Positions 56,332 to 64,000 of a stretch of DNA of 64,000 nucleotides are shown here, piece by piece. A program made the translations under genes and the position numbers. The notes under the pieces were generated by a model. That model was not told where the DNA came from and ran no database searches. It saw only the letters and a program-made list of their open reading frames with translations. This stretch comes from Punctularia strigosozonata HHB-11173 SS5 (lineage: Eukaryota; Basidiomycota; Agaricomycetes; Corticiales; Punctulariaceae), in NCBI RefSeq assembly GCF_000264995.1, contig NW_006767444.1, positions 507,472 through 571,471 of the forward strand. Direction: 5' to 3'. The first letter of the stretch is position 1; the number at the start of each line of letters is the position of its first letter.

Positions 56332-56339
56332 TATAAAAA
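56332..56339 (+). promoter_or_regulatory. TATA box far upstream of the 56648 gene
   Basis: TATAAAAA in GATGTATAAAAACCC. With the first ATG at 56648, transcription starting 30-60 bp downstream would give a 5' leader of roughly 250-280 nt. Confidence 0.65.
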
Positions 56340-56397
56340 CCCAGTGTTCTGCTCGTAGTGATCTTCAGCATTCTAGTCCCAACCATCGTCGTCTCCC

Positions 56398-56640
56398 AAT
56401 CCTATACGCACATCCCAATTCTACACGCATATTCCCATCCTACACGCACATCCCAATCTACCACCCATCTACCACCCATCTCCTTACTACACGCACCTCC
56501 CGATCCACCCCTCATCTAACCACCCATCCCCTTCCTACACGCACACCCCTATCTACCACCCATCCCCTTCCTACACACACCTCCCTATCTACTACCTATC
56601 TCCTTCCTACCCGCACTCCCCATACTACCACTCACCTATA
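56398..56640 (+). repeat. Irregular C-rich repeat in the 5' leader
   Basis: About eleven variants of two related ten-base units, CTACACGCAC and CTACCACCCA, spaced 10-50 bp apart with CATCCCAAT- or CCCCTTC-type spacers. Nearly no G on the plus strand. The repeat lies between the TATA box and the start codon of the 56648 gene. Confidence 0.75.
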
Positions 56641-56647
56641 ATCTAGA

Positions 56648-57356
56648 ATGATCTCCGACTACCCTACCGACATGCTCCGCCAGTACACCGTCTTCTATTC
56701 CAACTACATCGTCCTCCGATGGAATCAAGACGCTCTCCCTCTCGACGTTCGAACCGCCCTTCGCCTCGAGGCCACCGCCCTCCGCCGGGTCATCGCTCTC
56801 ATGGAGGACACCATCGACGGCGACGCCGAAGACCTCGAGGAAGCCGAATGGCGATTCAACCAACTCCGCGACGTCCACCGTCTCCAAGGCATCGACGTCC
56901 TCGAGCTGCGCAGGGAGAAGGAGGCGCTCGCCCGTCAAGCAGAGGCGCGGCGGGCCCACACGCGCGCTCCTGAGCTCTCCGCTTTCAGGCTCAGGATGCC
57001 GACGTTCCCGAAGCTTTCATCGTCCACACGGAGGCTTCGGGGAATGGCGATGAAACTCCGGGGTACCAGTACGTCCGCTCTTGCCCTACGATCTCCCTCG
57101 CACGCGGGGCTAACGGGGGGTCTCCACGCAGGGAAGACCCTAGGACCTGATGAGGCTACCGTCCTTGCCCAGCTGCAGGCCCTCATCGGTACCGGGGCTC
57201 GCTTGGACCCTTGGCAGATCGCGGAAGCCTATGCGGCAAGATACGGGGTACGTCCGCTCGCGTCACCAGCCCGTCTTTGCGCGTGCTGACCGGACTCTGC
57301 AGGGCGAGTACTATACTTTCGTCTTTCAAGCCCTGGCGAAGGCCGGCTTCGACTGA
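56648..57356 (+). CDS. Small uncharacterised helical protein, two exons, 217 aa
   Basis: I do not recognise the family. Exons 56648-57247 and 57303-57356 are joined by a GT-AG intron. The N-terminus is MISDYPTDMLRQYTVFYSNY. A long charged helix follows (ALRRVIALMEDTIDGDAEDL, EEAEWRFNQLRDVHRLQG, VLELRREKEALARQAEARRA) with coiled-coil character. Then there is a basic Ser/Arg-rich middle (RLRMPTFPKLSSSTRRLRGM) and a compact C-terminus (PDEATVLAQLQALIGTGARL, DPWQIAEAYAARYG, GEYYTFVFQALAKAGFD). No membrane segment and no catalytic motif. The proper splice junction and protein-like composition support a real gene. The unusual repeat-rich leader suggests post-transcriptional control. Confidence 0.65.
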
Positions 57357-58913
57357 GGTCGGCTTCGCGAGGCCTCGGGCACGCCGCCCGATGGTTTCTG
57401 GGACTGGAGCGCGAGTCCCACAGGCATAGTGCACCTCTACGGGCCTGAAGGGGTCGACGTCGTCGGCGGCGTCGGCCCTGGAGGAGGTGACACGACCCCC
57501 GATCTTCCTAACGCCGACGGGAAAGCACGGAAGGCGACGCCGGATGTTGGAGCCCGAATCTCGCTCGCTCGAGGGGCCTCGCACGACGACCGGCGCGGCG
57601 GACGCAGACGGGGGAGGGCGCCGGGGATGCTCTCGGGCGTCGTCGTGCGTTTCTCGCCAGATGGTCCCTGGCCACGGGCGGGGATTCTCTCGAGGGCGAA
57701 GACGAGGGACGGAGTTGGTGTTCGGGTTGCCTGGGTCGAGAGCGGGACGCCGCGATCGCCCGGACGCTCGTTCAGCAACGCATCTTGGCCGAGTCGGTGC
57801 GCCGGCATGCAGTACGGGACAATCGGTATGTTTTCTTGTTTCGACTCGATGTTACCAACCCTCGCTCATTCGAATTCTTTTCTTGCAGGTCGAGTTCGGG
57901 ACGCCGCTCGATGGGATGTCCGTGCGACTGCGCAACTTGAAGATAACCCGAAAAAAAATCAGAAAATATCAAAATCGAAAAAAGAGGCTGGCTGGATTCG
58001 GATTCGGATTGGGGATAGTGGCGTAGATAGCTTGTAATTAGACGTAGATAGGCGGCCGTGGCACGGACATTGGTTTACCCACTGACCCTTCTGACGCTTT
58101 TTCGGTTCTTAGCTTTCAGCTGCCCTCATCTGGTCCCCTGGTCGCTGGTCCCCTGGTCCCCTGGTCGCTGGTCCCCTGGTCGCTGGTCTTCAAGTTCAAG
58201 GTCTCCCAGAATAGGATCGCCAGCCGCCGCTGGCGATCCGGCAGCCGGCCTCTTCGTGGCCTGGGGGATTAGTACCCTTCGGGGGAAGCCAACGGCTGTT
58301 TTGGGACCCTCGCTTTTTTCGGATCTCTCTCTCCGTCTTGGCATCCAGGTGAGCACTCATATTTTCTCTTCTCACTTTCTCGCTGACGATCCTGCGTTAC
58401 AGATAGCCCGGATCTTTGCCCTTCGTCTGGAAATATCAGGTGCGACGAATCGGTGCACTTTTGCTGTTTTCCGGACGCTAACGTGTGATTCCCGAATCGT
58501 AGGAACGACCTGCAACCGCGGCCCATCTTGTGCGCTGCTCCCCTCCGCGGGGCCCTGGGAAACGCGCCTCGTGGTCCCCGTTCGCCATGTCCATCCTTGG
58601 AGCGATCGAATCGGTACGTTCTTCGAACTCGTTGATCTCACGCCGAGCGGAATCCGTTTATCAGCATCTCGGACACGCCCTGCTCTTGTACAATATTGCA
58701 CTTGTGTATCGTGAATTTGCCTCTGAAAGTCCTGTCACCTTTGGGCTGTGGTACATGATAACTATCTACTGTGCGACAGTACCGTCGAAATATAGCAAGT
58801 CACACGGGCCTGTACTGGGTCTTGTCGCTCTCTCCCCACGATAATGTGCTTCTTCGTCCATGACTCTGACATCCTCTCGCTCTGGCGCGGCGCGCCTTAC
58901 GAGGTAGCGAAGC
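57357..58913. other. Region with an orphan ORF and a minisatellite
   Basis: Two overlapping plus-strand frames (57429-58037 and 57487-58026) are rich in Gly, Arg and Pro. A possible intron lies at about 57826-57890, and the tail after it reads RLRNLKITRKKIRKYQNRKK. None of the three frames is convincing, so I call no gene. Further right are a GGTCCCCTGGTCGCT minisatellite and AT-richer sequence before HEM4. Confidence 0.4.
58131..58188 (+). repeat. Short minisatellite
   Basis: About four head-to-tail variants of a roughly 15-bp unit, TGGTCCCCTGGTCGC, with one partial unit. Not coding. Confidence 0.8.
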
Positions 58914-59965
58914 ATGAAAGGACGTGTCCTCCTACTACGAGCGCCTGCGAGCGATAGCGACGATCGATACGAACTATGTCTGCGCGACAAGGGCTACGAC
59001 CCGGTGTGCATCCCGGTTCTCGAGACCGTGTTATCGAACGGAGACGAACTCGCCGATGCGGTCGAAGGCGGGCCTAACGGGAAAGAGTACGCCGGAGTGG
59101 TCATCACGAGCGCCAGGGCTTGCGAAGCGTGGAAGCGGTCCGTCCGCCGGGTACTGGAGCGACGGGAGGTGGGCGGTGGTGGTGGTGGTGGTGAGCCGTG
59201 CCTGCCCTTTTTTCTTGCCCTCCGTTTCCGCTCGGCAGGGGCGGGGGAGAGACTGAAGCGCGCCACGCGAAACAGTGACCTGGACGTCTACCCCCTTCTA
59301 CGTGGTCGGCGAAGCGACGAAAGCCGCGCTGTTGGACGTCGACGAAGACGTCCGCACGCGCGGTCGAGACTTGCTTCCGGAGGACGTCCGCGGGGCGCGG
59401 CAAGCGGGCACCGCCGAAACGCTCGCCCGCTTCGTCCTCGACGATATCGGCGGCGCGAGCGACGGGCCACGGAACCGGCGGCTGCTCTACCTGACCGGGG
59501 ACAAAAACCGGGACGTGCTGCCGAAGATCTTGGCCGAGGGCGGCTTGCAACTGGACTCGCTTCAAGTGTACGGGACTCGCGGATCGTCGACGTTCCCGGC
59601 CGATCTGGATAGTGTCCTCGCCTCTAGCGACCCAGGTGCGTAGCGCCCGCGCTCTGGATATACCCCGTAGGCGTAGCTCATTACACTTCTGTGCAGCAGA
59701 CTCCCGGCCTTGGTGGATCGTGTTCTTCGCGCCCTCGTCCGCAGGATACACCTTCCCCTTCCTCCAGCAACATTTCGCCTTCGACGACGCCCCGACGCCT
59801 ACGCTTGGACAGGCGCCAAGACGAGCTTTAGCTGCCGCGATTGGCCCTACGACCACCGCGTTTCTCAAGGATCATCTACGTCTCTCTGTGGCGGTGGAAT
59901 CGCCGAAGCCGACCGCGGAGGATCTGGCAGCTGCGATCGCTGCATACGATGAAGCAGTTCAATGA
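58914..59965 (+). CDS. HEM4: Uroporphyrinogen-III synthase, three exons
   Basis: Closes hydroxymethylbilane into uroporphyrinogen III with inversion of ring D, the fourth step of haem synthesis; cytosolic. Exon 1: MKGRVLLLRAPASDSDDRYE, KGYDPVCIPVLETVL, YAGVVITSARACEAW, then a poly-Gly stretch before the intron (about 59190-59275). Exon 2: WTSTPFYVVGEATKAALLDV, RRLLYLTGDKNRDVLPKILA, LDSLQVYGTRGSS. Exon 3: DSRPWWIVFFAPSSAGYTFP, GPTTTAFLKDHLRLSVAVES and PTAEDLAAAIAAYDEAVQ. The ITSARA, VGEATKAAL, FFAPSSA and IGPTTTAFL segments are the usual HemD-fold signposts. The length is normal. No break seen. Confidence 0.93.
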
Positions 59966-60537
59966 CATGTTACTTGAGCGCTTTGCGCTGAGATTTCAGA
60001 TCCTAACGGGTACATAGATTAAGTACGGTTGACGTTGATGAGGACGCCAGTCCAAATTCGGCGAGCCCAAACTCGCTCGCGTGGCGTCATCGTCCCATTT
60101 TCTCACCACCCAACTTGTTCTCGCCCTTGACACGAGTCTACTGCTTTGCTACTGCTACGTACAACAATTGTCAACGAAAGCCGCCCCATAGAATGACCGG
60201 TGTAAAAAATATCTCCGCGCGCCCTGGGGGTCGGAACCAAAACGAGTGCGGTGCTGCAAACCCGGGGCTAGCTCGCGCCGGATTGCTGTCTGCCTGCCCA
60301 TCCGCCAGCCGTCTGTTAGCCTTCCGTTTGCCTTTTACGGGGCCTACGTCCGGATGGGCGGTCGACACGCGTCCTGGAATGGAACGTTGCCCGACAGTAT
60401 CCGATGGGGGCCCTTTTTATTAAACTATCCCTTTGTCTGTCGGACGGCCCTGTGTTCGTATTTCTCTCGCCGTCTTTGTCCCCGCCCCGGACATCCACCC
60501 CGCAAGTGAAGGAAAAAGAGCGGGTGCGGGTGGGACG
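59966..60537. other. Intergenic region
   Basis: Separates HEM4 and the DUF6533 gene, both plus-strand. A TTATTAAA at 60417-60424 is a weak core-promoter candidate. No gene. Confidence 0.45.
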
Positions 60538-62101
60538 ATGTTGGACACGACCGCGGTGGCTGCACTGGCTGCCATGAACGGGACGGACGCGACGAGCGCG
60601 TACGCGTCCGCCGTCGCGAGCGCGGTGCGCAACGTCCAGATGGTCCGCTATTCTGAGCGTGCGTGATCTCTCTCTCGCCTTTTCCTTCTCCCTGACGTCT
60701 GGAGATCTTGCAAACGGCGCCCCTGCTTAGTCGCGTCGAGCGCCATCATCGTGTTCGATTTTGTCCTCACGTTCGGGGAGGAGGTCGACCTCGTCTGGAC
60801 CGGCGCGTGGTCGCTCGGCAAGGCGCTCTTCTTCGCGAACCGGTACTACACGCTCTGCACCGTCGCGTGCGTCTCCCCGCTGCTTCCCTCTCTTTTGCCC
60901 TTTTCTCCGTCCTGATCGTGAGCCGCCCGGCGGTGTCCCACAGGTTCAACAACTACATCCTCTTCTCGGACGCGCTCTCGCCCGGCCTCTGTGCCGTCTG
61001 GCTGCACTGGCAAGGCTGGACAGGCCTCATCGCGGTCATGCTCGCCGAGAGTGCGTACACTTGGCTTCCTGCTCGATCACGCCCGTCTCCGTTTCGGGGT
61101 AGAAGCTCACGACACACACGCGCTTGCCACAGTGATCCTCCTCCTCCGCCTGTACGCGCTCTACCACCTCGACAAGCGCGTGCTCGGGCTCATGCTCGCC
61201 GCCTTCGCGCTCGCGACGGCGGCGAGCGCGACCATCATGGGCGCCGTCCTCTCCCGCGCCACCGGTACGTTACCTCCGACTTGCATTTCCCCGTTCTTCG
61301 AAATCCGTGATTTTCTCAACGAAAAGACGCGCGTGTGTGTGTTCATTTTTTCCCAGCGATCGTGGTGACGCTCCCTACGACGCCACGCGCGATGCAGACG
61401 TGCGCGCCGGCGGGCGTGTCCCCGCGCTTTTACACGTTCTGGATCCCGATCATCGTCTTCGAGGCCCTGCTCTGCGTCCTCGCGCTCGGGCGGGGGTTGC
61501 ACGCGTACCACGTCGCGCACCCGCCGCTTCCTCCTCCCCTTGGCGCGAAGGCGGAGGCGGGGGCGGGGGGGAGGTCGCGGTGGTGGGAGAGCGGGACGAA
61601 GCTCGTGGACGTGCTGGTGCGGGACAGCGTGGTGTACTTTGTGGTCATGTTCGCGACGTACCTCACGAACGCCATGGTCTGGTTCCTCGGCTCGGTGCGT
61701 CTTCCCTCTTCCCCCCCCTCTTTCCGTACTCGCGCTGTGGCTGATGCGCGCGCGTGTGTGTGCCTCTTTTTGTTTTCGGTCCCTGTTTTTTCTTTTCTTT
61801 TTCCCCCTACAAGGAATCGGCCCTCGAGGTCCCGATCGGGTTCAGCGTCGCGTTCGCGTCCGTGCTCGGCAACCGGCTGTGCCTCTCCGTGCGGAGCCTC
61901 ATCGCGGGGCCGGGCGCGGACGTCGTGGTGTGCTCCGGCGCCGTCGAGGCGGTCGGGTCCACGTGGTCGGAGGAGGGCGACTCGGGCATCGCGTTTGCGG
62001 AGTGCGAGGTGCGCGAGGGGGAGGGGGGGGAGGAGACATGGAAGATATCGTTGACGGAGGTGGAGATGCGGCGGTTGAGGGTGCTGAGAGCCAGTCCTTG
62101 A
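60538..62101 (+). CDS. DUF6533-type seven-helix membrane protein
   Basis: A basidiomycete-specific integral membrane family of unknown function, often expanded, and shaped like a receptor. It starts MLDTTAVAALAAMNGTDATS with a potential N-glycosylation site (NGT) and helix 1 at VRNVQMVRYSE. The family signature follows across an intron: ASSAIIVFDFVLTFGEEVDL and VWTGAWSLGKALFFANRYYT. Then NNYILFSDALSPGLCAVWLH, WQGWTGLIAVMLAES, ILLLRLYALYHLDKRVLGLM, AAFALATAASATIMGAVL, FYTFWIPIIVFEALLCVLAL, YFVVMFATYLTNAMVWFLGS and GFSVAFASVLGNRLCLSVRS form the other helices. The C-terminal 80 or so residues are acidic (SEEGDSGIAFAECEVREGEG) and cytosolic, ending VLRASP. About six introns. Confidence 0.85.
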
Positions 62102-62536
62102 AGGGTAGGACGAAAAAAAAACGCAGGAAAGAGGACGGCTTGGCGCACGGCCCGACAATGTATATCACCGACTTTCTCGATGTTTGTCCTTTCCGTATTT
62201 TTGATATCGTTGTTGTTGTTGTAGAGTACGTTGTTTTCTTCCCGCCATCCGCTCATTCCATTTGTAGGTTATTTGTCGAGCGCCAGAGCGCGCGTTCTTG
62301 TATCGTAACAACATCGTGTAGAGCCTCTCGGATACCCTCATCCTCAGCCATATGTTTGTGTTACTGAACGCTTTTGGTCCCCGACGTCATCTTGCCTAAT
62401 CGGGACTTCCCTCGCCATCGGGTCCTCGGCAAGCCGGCATGCCTCCCGCACCCGCTCGACCATCCCTATCCTCCTGGGCTCCCTGGACCGTCTGCGATGC
62501 TGCTCTAGTCCTCCGCGGGCTACCAACACATATTCG
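62102..62536. other. Intergenic region upstream of the potassium channel
   Basis: No gene is called. The channel could start further upstream through another exon; I see no convincing one. Confidence 0.4.
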
Positions 62537-64000
62537 ATGATCCTCGAAACGACCACCTCCCGCCTCCGCAGCTTCGTCCGCGCCGCCGACTGGCGCAGGC
62601 GAGTCCACAGCCTCGCGGTCGTCGCGCCCGTGCTCGCCGCCGTGCTCGCGCCGCTCTCGGTCTTGCTCGATATCCCGGCCCTGTCCGTGAGGCTTCGTTT
62701 GTTTTTTCCGCTATCGTGGAAGCGCAGCTGACGACGACGGGCGGGTCGTGCGCAGGAGCGGTGGTATAGGAGGGATGGGAAGACTATCGCGGATCCGCCT
62801 GCGTCGCTCACGCTCTCGGCGGTCGGGCTCGCGTTCAACGTTATCGCCAACGCGCTTCTCGTGCGTCTCTCTCCCGGTGTGGAATTAAAGAGAGAGAAGG
62901 AGGGCGATGCTGAACTGAGATATCGGGCGTGGACCTTAGATCGTACGGTTCTCGTTGACGGCGCGGGCATCGCGATTCGCGACCAGGCTCAGCGTCCCAT
63001 TTTGGGGGCTGAAGGTACGCGCGTGTCTCTGCTATCCTCTTAACTTGCGCGCATATCAAACTGAGAAAGGTTCCCGTCGACGCCAGGTCGCCACTTCGTT
63101 CGCGAATCTCATCACGTTCGGCCTCCTCACCCGGAACCAGCCCACTTTCTCGTACTACGAAGGGTTCTGGTGTGCGTGCGTATTCTCCGTTTTCACGCTC
63201 CATTCCTGCTCTTCGACCAACCCCCCCCCCCCCCCCCCCCCCCCGGGACCTTGGTTCGCTAAAGTGTGCGCGGATAGAGTGGTGTCCTGCATATTGTCCG
63301 GAGTCATCCTCCTCCTGTTGTTCCTCCACTGGTGGTCCGAGCTCGGCGACAAGCGGCACGGCCGTCCGGTCAGTTTCCCTCCTTTACTCGCTTTTCTTCG
63401 CGAGCACGGGCGCTGATAAATAACTTGCAGATCAACCATAAGATCCACGTCTCGGGGCGCCACTACATGCTCCACAGCACGTACTTCATCACGCTCATCG
63501 CGATCGGCGCTCTCGTCTTTTCCCGCATCGTGAGCTCTTGTTCTCGCCTGCTGTCGTTCCCCGTCCGACTCACGATACCCGACGACGTAGGAGCACTGGA
63601 CGTATCTCGAGGGCATCTACTTCACCATCGTATGCTTCCTCACCGTCGGCTTTGGCGACTTCTTGCCGACGACTGCAGCCGCGCGCGTGCTGCTCTTCCC
63701 CTTCGCACTCTTGGGTCAGCATTCCGACTATCAAGTCACCCACCGTCACGTCGGATCCACTCACGCTCAAGCGCGTTTTTTTTTGGTTCTGCAGGCATTG
63801 CCTCCCTCGCCTCGATCATCGAGATGCTCATCCGCTTCTTCGCTTCCAGAAGCGAGCAACGCAAGGTACGCGTCGTTCCACCTACCATAATACTAGAACC
63901 TCCTCCCCCGCCCTGATCGCACCCATCCGCCCGCACACAGGCGAAACTCCGCGCCCACTTCGAAGCGCTTCGCGAACGGCGGCTCGCGCAAGAGGGCGCC
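62537..64000 (+). CDS. TOK1: TOK-type outward-rectifying two-pore potassium channel, N-terminal part (runs off the window)
   Basis: Fungal TOK channels have eight membrane helices and two pore loops and release K+ on depolarisation. From the ATG at 62537 (MILETTTSRLRSFVRAADWR) the exons read VHSLAVVAPVLAAVLAPLSV (helix 1), ERWYRRDG, DPPASLTLSAVGLAFNVIAN (helix 2), RASRFATRLSVPFWGLK, VATSFANLITFGLLTRNQPT, SYYEGFWCAVVSCILSGVIL and LLLLFLHWWSELGDK. Then INHKIHVSGRHYMLHSTYFI and TLIAIGALVFSRI, then EHWTYLEGIYFTIVCFLTVG with the selectivity filter TVGFGD and FLPTTAAARVLLFPFALLG. The last exons here give IASLASIIEMLIRFFASRSE and AKLRAHFEALRERRLAQEG. The second pore lies beyond 64000. Introns are short, and one contains a 24-C run. 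Confidence 0.85.
63221..63244 (+). repeat. C24 homopolymer inside a potassium-channel intron
   Basis: 24 consecutive C in the intron between SYYEGFWCA (donor near 63176) and VVSCILSG (acceptor near 63280). Length errors are likely here but would not affect the protein. Confidence 0.85.

Larger units (their letters stand above)
55907..56647. other. Divergent region and long leader of the 56648 gene
   Basis: No gene. It contains a TATA box at 56332-56339 and a repeat-rich, C-rich leader from about 56398 to 56640 on the plus strand. Confidence 0.5.

Overview
The window looks like a fragment of an Agaricomycete (basidiomycete, probably wood-decay) genome. It is GC-rich, genes lie 0.3-2 kb apart on both strands, and introns are nearly all 48-75 bp GT-AG. 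Several families are typical of Agaricomycetes: Lys-N type peptidyl-Lys metalloendopeptidases, a DUF6533 membrane protein, divergent F-box-like proteins and a secreted Ser-rich conserved protein. The genus cannot be read from the sequence. All identifications come from reading the sequence by eye; no database was searched.

Layout. 1-8.2 kb is housekeeping: an Rtt106-like histone chaperone, adenylosuccinate lyase (purine synthesis) and a mitochondrial citrate carrier. 8.9-16.3 kb holds three co-directional genes: a cytochrome P450 with an early stop just after its haem site, a decayed FAD aromatic monooxygenase and an intact MFS transporter. They may be the remains of a small catabolic or secondary-metabolite cluster. 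16.4-21.2 kb has a METTL14-type MT-A70 protein with a long Met/Gly tail and a GT61 glycosyltransferase. 21.6-24.4 kb has two tandem SurE-like secreted phosphatases. 25.3-26.9 kb has a kelch protein. 27.3-31.9 kb is a segmental duplication carrying two Lys-N protease genes.

32-38.3 kb has an unassigned acidic protein, a medium-chain reductase and a secreted Ser-rich protein. 38.3-43.2 kb is gene-poor. It contains two copies of a decayed coding fragment and a knot of TACC/GTAG repeats around a tRNA-like hairpin. 40.7-50.0 kb has an inverted symmetry: two 3-hydroxyisobutyrate-dehydrogenase-like paralogues point inward around two tandem F-box-like paralogues. These F-box proteins share an unusual N-terminus (a PYNLR motif, a CxxCxC cluster and a basic patch, ahead of the F-box).

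50-64 kb has Dim1 (18S rRNA dimethylase), a flavin monooxygenase, an arrestin-like protein, a small helical orphan with a repeat-rich leader, uroporphyrinogen-III synthase, a DUF6533 seven-helix protein, and the start of a TOK-type two-pore potassium channel that runs off the right edge.

Working together: the P450, monooxygenase and transporter form one possible pathway unit. The Lys-N pair, the SurE pair and the Ser-rich protein form an extracellular set. Duplication followed by divergence or decay is the main theme of the window.
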